From contig NZ_JAMQHS010000005.1 of NCBI RefSeq assembly GCF_023845585.1, positions 1-64,000 on the forward strand: a stretch of DNA of 64,000 nt, given 5' to 3'. A program made the translations under genes and the position numbers. The first letter of the stretch is position 1, and every line of letters starts with the position of its first letter. The notes beneath the pieces are model-generated. The model did not search any database. It was not told where the DNA came from and saw only the letters and a list, made by a program, of their open reading frames with translations. This DNA is from Clostridium sp. CMCC3677. Lineage in GTDB: Bacteria; Bacillota; Clostridia; Clostridiales; Clostridiaceae. Shown in pieces: positions 17,224 to 27,193 of the stretch.

Positions 17224-18993
17224 ATGGAAAACACAAATAAAAATTCTTTTCTACAAAAGATATTTTGTACATATAAAAAGATTTCTGAGTCTAATAAATA
17301 CTTTACTTCTATAATTACAATGATTTTAACATTAGTAACTGCATTTAGTATTGTAGTTGCAGTAAAAAGTTTAATGCCAAGTGAAGAAAAGGTGTCAATA
17401 GCAACTAATCCAGCAGAAGAAGCTTTCTTTAATGGAAATTATAATTTAGCTATTGAAGAATATTCAAAGTTGCAAGCTGATATGCCTTGGCCAGAGTATA
17501 ATATGAAAATTGCGGAAATTTACTCTATAAAGGGTGATTATGTAAAATCAAATGAATTAATTAGTAAAGTGTATGAATCAAGAAACAAAACTATAGATAC
17601 AAATAATAGAGAAGAATTAAAAGAAAAAGATAAGAAAATTACTAATGAAATAGTGTTAACAAGTTTTATGAATGGTGAAAATAAAAAAGCTTTAGAATAT
17701 GGGGAATTATTCTTAAAAGATAATCCTACATATAAAGAGTTGGCAAATACGATGTTTACAGTTTATATTAGTAATAACAATACGGAAAAAGCAAAAGGAA
17801 TTTTACAAAATTATGATAATTCAGATAGTGTAAAAGATCTTATAGTTACTTCAAGAATGAATGTTTTAATTGGAAATTGGGAAAATGGGTTAAAACTATT
17901 AAAAGATGCATGTGATAAAAATGAAGATGCATTGACGATTTTTAATGGAATAAAACAATTATCACTATATGATAAGGGCAAATTAATAAGTGAAGTTTCT
18001 AAATTACAAAGCAAATACAAAAATGATAATATCTATAAAATATGGCTTGCAGAAATATATTCATTAGATATGAATACTGCTTCAAAGAGTATAGACATAA
18101 TTAATAAGATTAAAAATGAAAAGCTTAGTGAAACAGAAATGTTTAATATTAACTTTATAGAATATACAGCATATAAAAATATGGATGATAGTAAAATGGC
18201 TGTTAATTGTTTAAAAGAAATGACAAATGGTAATGAAGAGTCATATATTGATTGGTACATATTATCTTTATATAATTATGAAGCAGGAAGATATACAGAA
18301 GCATTTGAAAATGCTAAAAAATCTATATTATTAAATAGAGACTATCCTAATATATATGGAGTATTGATTCCTAATATTATAGTAAAAGAATATAAAGTAG
18401 AAGATGGAAAATTTGAAAGTATCATGTCTTACTTTAGAACTGCTTTAGAAATAGATTTATTTAATCCAGAAGTTTTGATAAACACAGCAAAATATTATCA
18501 AGATATAGTTAAGGATTCAAATAAAGCTTTAGAATACTATGAAATTGCGTCTAAAATAGATCCGAAAAATGCAGAAATATATTATAATTCAGCTTTAATT
18601 AAAATAAGCAATCAGAGAGAAGATGAAGGTATAAAGCTTTTAAATAAGAGTATTGAATTAGATACTAGTAATGCAAAGTATTATAGAACTTTAGGTAGTG
18701 TTTATTTAAATAAAGGTAAAAATGAAAAAGCTATAAATGCTATAAGGTCTGCTTATGCTATTGATGAAAATGACATAATAAATTTAAATAATGCAGGATA
18801 TTATTACATATGTATTGAAGGTGACATAGATAGAGCATTAGTTAACTTTAAAGCAGCTTATAATGAAATAAATGAAAATACTGACGGTAAAATAAAAGAA
18901 ATAATAACTGAAAACTATAATAGAGTTAAAACATATAAAAAAGATAATAGTAGTGGACTAACTATTTCTCAATTTAAATTAATAGAATATTAA
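17224..18993 (+). CDS. Membrane-anchored tetratricopeptide repeat protein
   Basis: A 589-residue protein with a short cytoplasmic N-terminus, one membrane segment (about residues 28-50, ending VAVKSLMPS) and a long helical region with TPR-like units. Examples are AEEAFFNGNYNLAIEEYSKL near 62, KALEYYEIASKIDPKNAEIYYN near 435 and YYRTLGSVYLNKGKNEKAINAIRSA near 490. TPRs hold protein partners; no enzyme domain was seen. The gene has an AAGGAG start and its own terminator. Partner and function are unknown; the location next to murT-gatD on the other strand hints at the envelope but proves nothing. Confidence 0.8.
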   Translation: MENTNKNSFLQKIFCTYKKISESNKYFTSIITMILTLVTAFSIVVAVKSLMPSEEKVSIATNPAEEAFFNGNYNLAIEEYSKLQADMPWPEYNMKIAEIYSIKGDYVKSNELISKVYESRNKTIDTNNREELKEKDKKITNEIVLTSFMNGENKKALEYGELFLKDNPTYKELANTMFTVYISNNNTEKAKGILQNYDNSDSVKDLIVTSRMNVLIGNWENGLKLLKDACDKNEDALTIFNGIKQLSLYDKGKLISEVSKLQSKYKNDNIYKIWLAEIYSLDMNTASKSIDIINKIKNEKLSETEMFNINFIEYTAYKNMDDSKMAVNCLKEMTNGNEESYIDWYILSLYNYEAGRYTEAFENAKKSILLNRDYPNIYGVLIPNIIVKEYKVEDGKFESIMSYFRTALEIDLFNPEVLINTAKYYQDIVKDSNKALEYYEIASKIDPKNAEIYYNSALIKISNQREDEGIKLLNKSIELDTSNAKYYRTLGSVYLNKGKNEKAINAIRSAYAIDENDIINLNNAGYYYICIEGDIDRALVNFKAAYNEINENTDGKIKEIITENYNRVKTYKKDNSSGLTISQFKLIEY

Positions 18994-18998
18994 TATGA

Positions 18999-19042
18999 TA
19001 ATGTTATAAATCAGGGAGTTAATTCCCTGATTTATAACATTA
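18999..19042 (+). terminator. Intrinsic terminator after the TPR gene
   Basis: Perfect 19-bp inverted repeat (18999-19017 and 19024-19042, loop GTTAAT). Confidence 0.85.
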
Positions 19043-19094
19043 ATCATGTTTAAGATACGATTTTAATATGACGAGATTAAAAGGGGATGAATTT

Positions 19095-20222
19095 GTGAGC
19101 AAAAAAATTAAAAATAGATTTATAGGAATTTTAGTATTTTTAATTTGTATAATTTTATTTTTTGTACATTTTTCTAAAATAAATCAAGTTAAAGAATTTG
19201 AAGTTTTAACTTGGGATAATTATTATAATGAAAATAATATTACTTTTTTTTATGATGATGAAAATAATGAAAAGATTAAATCTTTAGATAGTACATATAA
19301 AGTTAAAGAATTATTAAATGAATCTAATGAAGAAATAGATAAAGTGTTAAAAAGTATTGATATTTTAAATTCAATTTGTCAATATGATGACATAGATGAT
19401 TTAAATCAGAAATCAGCATATGATATTTTAAAAAATTTAGGTGGAAGAAGAAAAGTATCTGCTAAAGATATGGCAATAATAGAACGTGACTTATTAGCTT
19501 CATATGGTTTTAAAAGTAGAGTAGGAGTTTATAGAATGAAAGATGCTGCTTTTGAATCTAAATATAATTATTATGTTATAGAATATTGGAGCAATGAGAA
19601 TAATAAATGGATAATGATAGATCCATTAGATAGGGGTTACTTTAGAGAAAGAGACACCCTATTATCTGCAACAGAAGTGATGAATAAGGAATTAAATCCA
19701 TTATTTTATGTGGGAAAAACTAAAGAAAAAGAATATAAAAAGAATTTTAAAAAGTATTTGGATTCATATAGCATACAAATAGATAATACTGTAAAAAACA
19801 ACAAAAGTAATACCTTAATAACATATATAAAAAATGAAAAAGCTTTAGAAATTAAATTTAAAGATAAGTTTGCTCCACCAACAATTTTTACACAAGATAC
19901 AAAGCTTTTTGAAAAGAGTCCTGAAGACAATAGAGTAGGACAAGATGAAAAAGCATATCTAATCTTAATGGAAAAGCAAGATTTAGTTAAAATTACTGAT
20001 AATAATCAAGGCAAAGAACAAAACAAAGATAGTATATTTATGATTTTAGGTGCATTTAAAGATGGAAAAATTATGGATGAATATTATTTAAGTACTAATA
20101 ATTCTGATTATGAGAAAATTAAAAAATATAAAGAAGTTGAGATACCTAAAGGTGAAACAGAATTAAATTTATCTATAGATGGGATAAATTCAATAAGTAA
20201 AATAATTTTAAGGAAAAATTAA
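19095..20222 (+). CDS. Transglutaminase-fold protein lacking catalytic residues
   Basis: About 375 residues: an N-terminal membrane anchor (KNRFIGILVFLICIILFFVHF) then an external domain. Residues of about 115-200 follow the order of transglutaminase-like cysteine proteases: a helix ending in the SAKDMAIIERDLLASYGFKSRVG stretch, a strand YYVIEYWSNENNKW and IMIDPLDRGYF. In active members the helix begins G-x-C, a His stands in the H-A-W strand and Asp in W-x-x-x-D. Here the Cys position is Ser or Lys and the His position is Tyr; only the Asp remains. A binding or structural role seems likelier than catalysis. The GTG at 19095 follows AAGGGG by eight bases and is preferred over the ATG at 19068. 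The C-terminal half is unassigned. Confidence 0.6.
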   Translation: MSKKIKNRFIGILVFLICIILFFVHFSKINQVKEFEVLTWDNYYNENNITFFYDDENNEKIKSLDSTYKVKELLNESNEEIDKVLKSIDILNSICQYDDIDDLNQKSAYDILKNLGGRRKVSAKDMAIIERDLLASYGFKSRVGVYRMKDAAFESKYNYYVIEYWSNENNKWIMIDPLDRGYFRERDTLLSATEVMNKELNPLFYVGKTKEKEYKKNFKKYLDSYSIQIDNTVKNNKSNTLITYIKNEKALEIKFKDKFAPPTIFTQDTKLFEKSPEDNRVGQDEKAYLILMEKQDLVKITDNNQGKEQNKDSIFMILGAFKDGKIMDEYYLSTNNSDYEKIKKYKEVEIPKGETELNLSIDGINSISKIILRKN

Positions 20223-20288
20223 TAATATATAACATAATAAGTATTATAATTTAAAATGGAAACTTATTAGAAAGAGAGTGATAAAAGA

Positions 20289-21146
20289 ATGGGATTAGAC
20301 TTTTTATTCATATTCAAAGCAATTATTGTAGCAATAGTTGAAGGTCTTACTGAATTTGTTCCAGTATCATCAACAGGACATATGATACTTGCATCAGATT
20401 TAATCAATTTCCAAGGGGAATTTGTTAAGATGTTTGAAGTTGTAATACAATTAGGCGCAATACTTGCAGTAGTAGTATTATACTGGAAAAAGATAAAAGA
20501 TAGTGTTATTGAATTCTTCACATACATTTTTACAGGTGGAAAAAAAGGTGAAGTCGGATTCAAATTTGGAATAAATGTTTTAATAGGATCAATACCAGCA
20601 GGTGTAGTTGGAATATTATATTATAGTAAAATAAAAAGCTTATTCAAACCTCAAGCAGTAGTTGTAGGATTTATAGTTGGTGGTATTTTATTAATAGTAA
20701 TAGAAAATATATTTAGAAAAAAAAGACACTCTGTTAAAAACATAGATAGAATAACTCCAATGCAATCTATAAAGGTTGGATTATTTCAAGTTTTATCAAT
20801 GTGGCCTGGAATGTCAAGAAGTGCTTCTACAATCATGGGTGGTTGGGTAGCTGGTCTTTCAACACCGATAGCAGCAGAATTCTCATTCTTTTTAGCAATT
20901 CCAGCAATGGTTGGATCATCAGCTAAAGATCTTTTTGAATTTGATTTTGCACTTATGAATGCGACTAATTGGGTTGCTTTAATAGTGGGATTCATAGTAG
21001 CATTTATAGTTTCATTAGTAGTAATGGAAGGTTTTGTTGCTTACCTAAAGAAAAAACCTATGAGAGTATTTGCAATATACAGAATAATTGCAGGTATAGT
21101 ATTTGCAATACTTATGTATAAAGGAATAGTAACACCACATCTATAA
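20289..21146 (+). CDS. uppP: Undecaprenyl-diphosphatase UppP (BacA)
   Basis: The 285-residue integral membrane protein has the two signature regions of BacA: EGLTEFVPVSSTGHMIL (about 16-33; E and S/H catalytic cluster) and WPGMSRSASTIMGG (about 173-187, with the catalytic Arg). It dephosphorylates undecaprenyl pyrophosphate to recycle the lipid carrier of peptidoglycan and teichoic acid synthesis; overexpression in many species gives bacitracin resistance. It has a GAGAG-type ribosome site and its own terminator. Confidence 0.95.
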   Translation: MGLDFLFIFKAIIVAIVEGLTEFVPVSSTGHMILASDLINFQGEFVKMFEVVIQLGAILAVVVLYWKKIKDSVIEFFTYIFTGGKKGEVGFKFGINVLIGSIPAGVVGILYYSKIKSLFKPQAVVVGFIVGGILLIVIENIFRKKRHSVKNIDRITPMQSIKVGLFQVLSMWPGMSRSASTIMGGWVAGLSTPIAAEFSFFLAIPAMVGSSAKDLFEFDFALMNATNWVALIVGFIVAFIVSLVVMEGFVAYLKKKPMRVFAIYRIIAGIVFAILMYKGIVTPHL

Positions 21147-21187
21147 AAGAATATAAATAGTAAATATAAAAATAAATATATTAAAGA

Positions 21188-21240
21188 GAAATTGTACTCA
21201 TTGAATAATTTAAATATTTAATGGTGCAATTTTTTTTGTT
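21188..21240 (+). terminator. Intrinsic terminator after uppP
   Basis: Imperfect hairpin AAATTGTACTCATT.../...AATGGTGCAATTT followed by a run of eight Ts. The stretch 21241-21430 beyond it holds a short direct repeat (TTCTTTGAAATAATG at about 21287 and 21350) and nothing else I can identify. Confidence 0.75.
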
Positions 21241-21436
21241 TTTGTACAATAATCTAAGAGCAAATATTAGTTTTAGCTATTTTGTTCTTTGAAATAATGC
21301 ATAAATATGAAACAAATAAGAACAATAAAAAGGAAAGTAAGAAACAAGGATTCTTTGAAATAATGTATAGATAATAAACTTATTAAGGTTTATATTTTTA
21401 CTATAAAATAGAAACTCGTTAAGGCAAATTTTCTTC

Positions 21437-21465
21437 TTGACATGATATAAAATAAATGTTATTCT
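21437..21465 (+). promoter_or_regulatory. Promoter of the pyr operon
   Basis: -35 TTGACA (21437-21442), 17-bp spacer, -10 TATTCT (21460-21465). It lies just upstream of the PyrR leader, placing the transcript start near 21472. Confidence 0.75.
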
Positions 21466-21471
21466 TACACA

Positions 21472-21577
21472 AAGAATAACCTTTAATTTGATCCAGAGAG
21501 ATCAGCAAGGAAGTTATATAATACCATATTTACAGGATTATTATGCCTTCCTTCACGCGTGAAGAAGGCTTTTTTTA
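21472..21577 (+). promoter_or_regulatory. PyrR-binding attenuator leader of pyrB
   Basis: All three alternative RNA elements can be read. The PyrR anti-antiterminator is a stem-loop with TGATCCAGAGAGATCA at 21489-21504, matching the PyrR loop consensus (ATCCAGAGAG). The antiterminator is AAGGAAG (21507-21513) pairing with CTTCCTT (21547-21553). The terminator is GCCTTC...GAAGGC (21545-21569) plus a T-run. By the Bacillus mechanism, PyrR with UMP holds the first hairpin and lets the terminator form. No pyrR gene is in this window, so it must act from elsewhere. Confidence 0.9.
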
Positions 21578-21751
21578 TACAATTAATTATATGCAAATGT
21601 AATTGGTTATTTAAAATAATTAAGGGTATAAAATTAAATTTAGTAAATTAATTAAATCTATGAAATATGGCACTATCTAAAAGACTTTTAGATCGCTTTG
21701 GTATAACTTTTTATAAGTTTTTCTGCATACTTAAAAAGGAGTGATATCAAT

Positions 21752-22675
21752 ATGATAAAAGACAAACATTTAATAGACCCAATGGATTTTACAGTAGAAG
21801 AATTAAAAGAAATTTTTAAATTAGCACATGAAATAATTTTAGATCCAGAAAAGTTTTCTCATGTCTGTGATGGGAAAATATTAGCAACCTTATTTTACGA
21901 GCCAAGTACAAGAACTAGATTTAGTTTTGAAGCAGCTATGATGAGACTTGGTGGGAAAATACTTGGCTTTTCTGAGCCAAATTCATCATCAACATCAAAG
22001 GGTGAAACTTTATCTGACACAATCAAAATGGTGTCAATTTATACTGATATAATAGCAATGAGGCATCCTAAAGAAGGATCAGCTAAAGTAGCAAGTCTTT
22101 ATTCAAGTGTTCCAATCATTAATGCAGGAGATGGTGGTCATCAACATCCAACTCAAACTCTTACTGATTTATTAACAATAGAAATGCTTAAGAAAGGTTT
22201 AAATAGACATACTATTGGTATATGTGGTGATTTAAAATATGGAAGAACAGTTCATTCGTTAATAAAAGCAATGTCTAGATATGAAGGCAATAAATTTTTA
22301 CTTATCTCCCCAAAAGAATTACGAATACCAGATTATATAAGAGAAGAAATACTTAGAAAAAATAATATTGAGTTTTTAGAAGTAGAAACATTAGAGGAGA
22401 TCATAGATAAAGTTGATATATTATATATGACTAGAATACAAAAAGAGAGGTTCTTCAATGAAGAAGAATACTTAAGACTTAGAGATAGTTATATATTAAA
22501 TAAAGAAAAAATGAATCTAGCAAAAGACGATATGATAGTTATGCATCCTCTGCCAAGAGTAAATGAAATTGCATGTGAAGTTGATTATGATAAAAGAGCA
22601 GCATACTTTAAACAGGCTGAATACGGAATGTATGCAAGAATGGCATTAATGGCTAAACTTTTGGGGGTGTTATAA
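21752..22675 (+). CDS. pyrB: Aspartate carbamoyltransferase catalytic chain
   Basis: Catalyses carbamoyl phosphate plus aspartate to carbamoyl aspartate, the committed step of pyrimidine synthesis. The 307-residue protein carries the carbamoyl-phosphate loop [13 protein letters not shown] (about 50-62), HPTQT near 133 and [15 protein letters not shown] near 265. It partners with PyrI encoded immediately downstream, so the enzyme is probably the allosteric c6r6 type known from enterics and clostridia rather than the Bacillus PyrB trimer. It is the first gene behind the PyrR leader. Confidence 0.97.
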   Translation: MIKDKHLIDPMDFTVEELKEIFKLAHEIILDPEKFSHVCDGKILATLFYEPSTRTRFSFEAAMMRLGGKILGFSEPNSSSTSKGETLSDTIKMVSIYTDIIAMRHPKEGSAKVASLYSSVPIINAGDGGHQHPTQTLTDLLTIEMLKKGLNRHTIGICGDLKYGRTVHSLIKAMSRYEGNKFLLISPKELRIPDYIREEILRKNNIEFLEVETLEEIIDKVDILYMTRIQKERFFNEEEYLRLRDSYILNKEKMNLAKDDMIVMHPLPRVNEIACEVDYDKRAAYFKQAEYGMYARMALMAKLLGVL

Positions 22676-22676
22676 G

Positions 22677-23108
22677 ATGTTAGAAATTACAAGCTTAAAA
22701 AACGGATTAGTTATAGATCATATTGAAGCAGGAATGGGAATAAAAATATTTAACTATTTAGGACTAGATAATAGTAATTGCAGTGTTGCTTTAATAATAA
22801 ATGCAAAAAGTGAATTGTTAGGAAAGAAGGACATAATAAAGATAGAAAACTGTAGAGAGTTAGATTATACAATATTAGGATTACTTTCTCCAAGTATAAC
22901 TATAAATGAAGTTGAAAATGAGGAGATAGTAGGTAAGATAAAACCTACATTACCAAAGAAAGTAACCAATATATTAAAGTGCAAAAATTCAAGGTGTATA
23001 ACTCAATATGAAAAGTATGTGGCACACTCTTTTGTACTATTAGATAAGGAAAAAGGCACTTATAGATGTGAATATTGTGATGAAATAACAAAATTATCTG
23101 AAGTGTAA
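22677..23108 (+). CDS. pyrI: Aspartate carbamoyltransferase regulatory chain
   Basis: The 143-residue protein has an N-terminal allosteric nucleotide-binding domain ([21 protein letters not shown]) and a C-terminal zinc domain with four Cys (C-x4-C in CKNSRC and C-x2-C in CEYC). It binds CTP/ATP and tunes PyrB. The start codon is one base after the pyrB stop, with GGGGGTG as ribosome site, so the two are translationally coupled. Confidence 0.96.
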   Translation: MLEITSLKNGLVIDHIEAGMGIKIFNYLGLDNSNCSVALIINAKSELLGKKDIIKIENCRELDYTILGLLSPSITINEVENEEIVGKIKPTLPKKVTNILKCKNSRCITQYEKYVAHSFVLLDKEKGTYRCEYCDEITKLSEV

Positions 23109-23130
23109 TAAGTGTAAGGGAGTGAGCTTA

Positions 23131-24327
23131 GTGGAACTTTTAATTAAAAATGCAAGAATTATAGATGCGATTCAAGATTTTTATGGTGATATTTATATAA
23201 AAGATGGATTGATAAGTGAAATTGCGAAGGAAATAAATAAAGACAATGTTGAGACTCTTAGTTGCGAAGGAAAGATATTAATGCCTGCCTTTATTGATAC
23301 ACATGCTCATTTTAGAGATCCAGGTCTTACATGGAAAGAGGATTTAGAGAGTGGATCAAAAGCAGCATTAAAAGGTGGTTACACAGGTGTATGTTTGATG
23401 GCAAATACAAAGCCTATATGTTCATCTAAAGAGGTAGTGCAGTATGTTAGAGATAAATCAAAAGACTTAGATTTAATTGATATACATCAATGCATTTCAG
23501 TAACTCAGAATTTTGATGGAAAAACTTTAGATCATTTAAACGAATTTAGAGATGATAATGAAGTTAAAGCAATTTCAGATGATGGAGTTGGAGTATCAAA
23601 TTCTAATACTATGCTTGAGGCAATGAAAATTGCAAAAGAAAATAACTGGGTGCTTATGTCACATGCTGAAAGCCCAGAGTTTTCTAAAAGTGATATGAGA
23701 ATAGCTGAAAATATGATGACTATTAGAGATGTGGAACTTGCTAAGATAACAGGAGCACATTTACATATGTGTCATGTTAGTACTAAAGAAGCATTAAAAT
23801 ATATTATTGATGCTAAGAATGAAGGTGCAAATATTACATTAGAAGTAACACCACATCATATATCCTTAACTAAGGAAATAAATGATTATAGAGTTAATCC
23901 ACCGATAAGAGAAAAAGAAGATGTAGATGCAATTATAAAAGCAATTAAGATGGGAAATATTGATACAATAGGAACGGACCATGCACCACATACATTAGAA
24001 GAAAAATCTAAGGGATCTCCAGGAATGGTTGGATTAGAGACAGCTTTTCCAATATGTTATACAAAGCTGGTTAGAGAAAATGAGATTTCATTAAATGAAT
24101 TAAGCAAACTTATGTCACTTAATCCAGCTCAGTTATTAGGAATGAATAAGGGGAAAATTAGTATAGAGGTAGAGGCGGATCTAGTTTTAATAGATATAGA
24201 TAAAAAAATAAAGGTAGATTCCAAAGAATTTGCATCAAAAGGTAGAAATACACCATTTGAAGGTATGGAGTATTATGGAGAAGTGTTTACTACAATAAAG
24301 GGTGGAAAAATTAAATATAAGAAGTAA
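23131..24327 (+). CDS. pyrC: Dihydroorotase
   Basis: Cyclises carbamoyl aspartate to dihydroorotate. It is a class I type amidohydrolase of about 398 residues: metal ligands in [10 protein letters not shown] (about 57-66), a conserved H in MSHAES, H in HMCHVST, and the catalytic Asp in GTDHAPH (about 285). I prefer the GTG at 23131, eight bases after AAGGGAG, to the in-frame GTG at 23122 that overlaps that site. A family M element starts 11 bases after the stop, between this gene and pyrF. Confidence 0.95.
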   Translation: MELLIKNARIIDAIQDFYGDIYIKDGLISEIAKEINKDNVETLSCEGKILMPAFIDTHAHFRDPGLTWKEDLESGSKAALKGGYTGVCLMANTKPICSSKEVVQYVRDKSKDLDLIDIHQCISVTQNFDGKTLDHLNEFRDDNEVKAISDDGVGVSNSNTMLEAMKIAKENNWVLMSHAESPEFSKSDMRIAENMMTIRDVELAKITGAHLHMCHVSTKEALKYIIDAKNEGANITLEVTPHHISLTKEINDYRVNPPIREKEDVDAIIKAIKMGNIDTIGTDHAPHTLEEKSKGSPGMVGLETAFPICYTKLVRENEISLNELSKLMSLNPAQLLGMNKGKISIEVEADLVLIDIDKKIKVDSKEFASKGRNTPFEGMEYYGEVFTTIKGGKIKYKK

Positions 24328-24338
24328 AAAATATATAT

Positions 24339-24545
24339 GTTTTAGTAGCATGTTTATATATGCATAAGCAAAGTGGACTGAGTAATTGAACTTAGGAATG
24401 CTAAAATGATTATAGTCCCATTTTAGCTTGTTCCCAATATAAAATTGTGACACGCAGTAAATGTGACAATACTCATTAAGTATTCTCAAAGTCCAATTAC
24501 AATGCCACTTTACACTATTGCATATATAAACATATATTAACAATA
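24339..24545 (+). mobile_element. Family M MITE-like element, full copy M2
   Basis: About 205 bp without a credible reading frame. Its ends form long imperfect inverted repeats: GTTTTAGTAGCATGTTTATA...CAAAGTGG on the left and CCACTTTACACTATTGCATATATAAACA on the right. The interior matches 55268-55471 and, inverted, 27194-27402. It sits between pyrC and pyrF, inside what is otherwise one operon, and can fold into a long hairpin in the transcript. Confidence 0.85.
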
Positions 24546-24583
24546 CAATAATTTTTAATATATAAATTTGGAGGAGAGTTGCT

Positions 24584-25456
24584 ATGATGATTAATATAAT
24601 GGATAAGCTATATGAGAGAGTTGAAAAAAGAGGTGTTGTATGTGTTGGATTAGATACATCTTTAGAGTATATTCCAGAGCATATAAGAAATGGAAAAACA
24701 CCAAGTGAAGCTATATTTGAATTTAATAAACAAATTATAGATGCTACATATGATGTTGCAGCATGCTTTAAGGTACAAATAGCTTATTATGAAGCTTTAG
24801 GCTTAGAAGGATTATTAGCTTATAAGAAAACATTAGAATATCTAAGAAAAAAAGATGAAATCATAATAGCTGATATAAAAAGAGGCGATATAGCAGCTAC
24901 TGCCCAAATGTATGCAAAGGCTCATTTTGAAGGAGACTTTGAAGCAGATTTTATTACACTAAATCCTTATATGGGAATGGACAGTATAAAACCGTATGTT
25001 CAATATTTAGTAAACGGAAAAAAAGGTGCATTTACATTAGTTAGAACATCAAATGAGGGAGCAGAAGATATTGAGTATTTAGATACAACTACAGGAAATA
25101 AAGTATATCATGTAGTTGGCGATAAGCTTATGAAAATGGGCGAAAATATGATTTCAAAATGTGGCTATCATCCATTAGGAGGCGTAATTGGATGTACTCA
25201 TGTTGAAGAAGGAAAAGAATTAAGAAAAAGATTTAACTCAATGTTCTTCTTAATACCTGGATATGGAGCTCAAGGTGGAAAAGCAGAAGATGTAGCAATG
25301 TATTTAAATAATGGAAATGGTGGAGTTGTGAATTCATCAAGAGGAATATTACTTGCTTATAAAAAACAAAACAGGGAAATGGAATTTGCATTATGTGCAA
25401 GAGAAGAAGCTATAAAAATGAGAGATGAAATAAAAAGAGCTGTAGAGGATTTATAA
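24584..25456 (+). CDS. pyrF: Orotidine 5'-phosphate decarboxylase
   Basis: Decarboxylates OMP to UMP, the last step of the pathway. The 290-residue length and the active-site block IIADIKRGDIAATAQMYAKAHF (Lys/Asp tetrad, about 102-123) are those of the long PyrF subfamily (OMP decarboxylase type 2) found in clostridia and mycobacteria rather than the 230-residue form. A GAGGAG site lies seven bases before the ATG at 24584; an internal ATG at 24599 is a weaker alternative. Confidence 0.95.
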   Translation: MMINIMDKLYERVEKRGVVCVGLDTSLEYIPEHIRNGKTPSEAIFEFNKQIIDATYDVAACFKVQIAYYEALGLEGLLAYKKTLEYLRKKDEIIIADIKRGDIAATAQMYAKAHFEGDFEADFITLNPYMGMDSIKPYVQYLVNGKKGAFTLVRTSNEGAEDIEYLDTTTGNKVYHVVGDKLMKMGENMISKCGYHPLGGVIGCTHVEEGKELRKRFNSMFFLIPGYGAQGGKAEDVAMYLNNGNGGVVNSSRGILLAYKKQNREMEFALCAREEAIKMRDEIKRAVEDL

Positions 25457-25467
25457 GGGGTGGTAAA

Positions 25468-26211
25468 ATGAGTATAAATTATAAGAAATCAAAGATACTT
25501 TCAAATAAAAAAGTAGTTGATAATATATATAAGATGGTGTGTGAAGATGATAATGCCATAAGAGCAGGACAATTTTATATGCTTAAGCTTGAAGGTCAAA
25601 CCTTACTTCCAAGACCCATAAGCATATGCGAAAAAGATGATAATAAAATAACTTTTATGTATGCAGTAGTAGGAAAAGGAACAGAAGAATTTACAAAACT
25701 TCAAGAGGGGGATTACATAAATCTTACAGGTCCATTAGGAAATGGATTTGACTTAGATGAATACTTGGGAAAAGTTGCAATTGTTTCTGGGGGAATTGGA
25801 ACAGCACCTATGGTTGAAGTTTGTAAAGTGCTTAGAAGAAATAATAAATATGGGCTTATAGATGTTTATGCAGGATTTAGAGATGACATATATTTAATAG
25901 ATGAATTATCTAAATATGCTAACAAAGTAGAAGTAACAACTAATACAGGAAAGCATGGTCATAAAGGCTTTGTTACGGATATATTAAAGCCAGAGGAATA
26001 TGATATTGTGCTATGTTGTGGTCCTGAAATTATGATGAAAAAGGTTGTTGAGATGTGTAAAGAAAAGAAGGTTAAAGTTTACGTTTCAATGGAAAAACAC
26101 ATGGCATGTGGTGTAGGAGCTTGTTTAGTATGTACTTGCAAAACTAAAGGTGGAAATAAGAGAACGTGTAAAGACGGTCCAGTATTTGATGGATATTATG
26201 TGGAATTATAA
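25468..26211 (+). CDS. pyrK: Dihydroorotate dehydrogenase B, electron transfer subunit
   Basis: The 247-residue FAD and [2Fe-2S] subunit passes electrons from dihydroorotate (via PyrD) to NAD+. RPISICEKDDNKITFMYAVVG (about 50-70) binds FAD, GGIGTAPM near 110 binds NAD, and the cluster motif C-x4-C-x2-C in MACGVGACLVCTC with a last Cys in RTCKDGPVF lies near the C-terminus. It is located 11 bases after pyrF and 21 before pyrD. Confidence 0.95.
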   Translation: MSINYKKSKILSNKKVVDNIYKMVCEDDNAIRAGQFYMLKLEGQTLLPRPISICEKDDNKITFMYAVVGKGTEEFTKLQEGDYINLTGPLGNGFDLDEYLGKVAIVSGGIGTAPMVEVCKVLRRNNKYGLIDVYAGFRDDIYLIDELSKYANKVEVTTNTGKHGHKGFVTDILKPEEYDIVLCCGPEIMMKKVVEMCKEKKVKVYVSMEKHMACGVGACLVCTCKTKGGNKRTCKDGPVFDGYYVEL

Positions 26212-26232
26212 ATCAGAGGGGAGAATGAAGTT

Positions 26233-27129
26233 ATGTTAAAGGTGAATATAAATGGTGTAGAATTTAAAAATCCAGTTATAGCGGCTTCAGGAACTTTTGG
26301 TTTTGGTGCAGAATATAACAATTTTTATGATGTAGGGATGTTAGGCGGAATATCATCCAAAGGATTAACACTTAATGTTAAAGAAGGTAATGAAGGAATT
26401 AGGGTATTTGAAACTCCATCTGGAATGATGAATTCTGTAGGATTACAAAATCCAGGAATAGAAGGATTTATAAAAAATGAATTGCCTAAAATGCAAGAAC
26501 TAAATACTAACATTTTAGCTAATGTTGGTGGAGGGTGTTTTGAAGATTATGCAGAAGCTATTGAAAAATTAAATAATACTGAAGTAAATATCATTGAATT
26601 AAATATATCATGTCCAAATGTAAAATGTGGTGGAATGGCATATGGAATTAAGTCTCAGGTAGCTTATGAATTTGTAAAAGAAATAAAGAAAATTTGCAAA
26701 AAACCTCTTATGGTTAAATTATCACCCAATGCCGAAAATATAGTTGAAATGGCAGCAAAATGTGAAGAAGCAGGAGCAGATTCATTAAGCTTAATAAATA
26801 CATTAAAAGGTTTAGCAATAGATCCATATAAAAGAAAGCCAATATTTAATAATGTATATGCAGGACTTTCAGGCCCCGCAGTGAAACCAGTAGCATTAAG
26901 AATGGTTCATGAAGTAAGCAAAGCAGTTAGTATACCAGTAATAGGACTTGGTGGAATATCTAATGGAATAGATGCAATAGAGTTTATGATGGCAGGAGCA
27001 AGAGCTGTACAAATAGGAACAATAAATTTTGTAAATCCTATGGCAGGAAAAGAAATCATAGAAGAGATGGAAGCTTTCTGTAAAGAACAAGGCGTAAAAG
27101 ATATAAATGAAATTGTTGGTGTAATTTAA
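26233..27129 (+). CDS. pyrD: Dihydroorotate dehydrogenase B, catalytic subunit
   Basis: The 298-residue FMN TIM barrel oxidises dihydroorotate to orotate. Class 1B is shown by the catalytic Cys in [13 protein letters not shown] (about 126-137) and by the adjacent pyrK. FMN-binding GLGGISNG and [10 protein letters not shown] lie near 240 and 255. This NAD-linked version suits an anaerobe. Its ribosome site is AGAGGGGAG. An inverted family M element follows. Confidence 0.95.
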   Translation: MLKVNINGVEFKNPVIAASGTFGFGAEYNNFYDVGMLGGISSKGLTLNVKEGNEGIRVFETPSGMMNSVGLQNPGIEGFIKNELPKMQELNTNILANVGGGCFEDYAEAIEKLNNTEVNIIELNISCPNVKCGGMAYGIKSQVAYEFVKEIKKICKKPLMVKLSPNAENIVEMAAKCEEAGADSLSLINTLKGLAIDPYKRKPIFNNVYAGLSGPAVKPVALRMVHEVSKAVSIPVIGLGGISNGIDAIEFMMAGARAVQIGTINFVNPMAGKEIIEEMEAFCKEQGVKDINEIVGVI

Positions 27130-27193
27130 ATGGCTGTTAATATTAAAATATATAGTTTGATGAACAAAGAAATTTAATTATTTAAGATATATT

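Noticed and set aside
24235-24543. 102-codon minus-strand frame over the pyrC end
   Set aside because: It is the reverse strand of the pyrC tail and a family M repeat. The three full M copies do not share a conserved frame, so no protein is implied.
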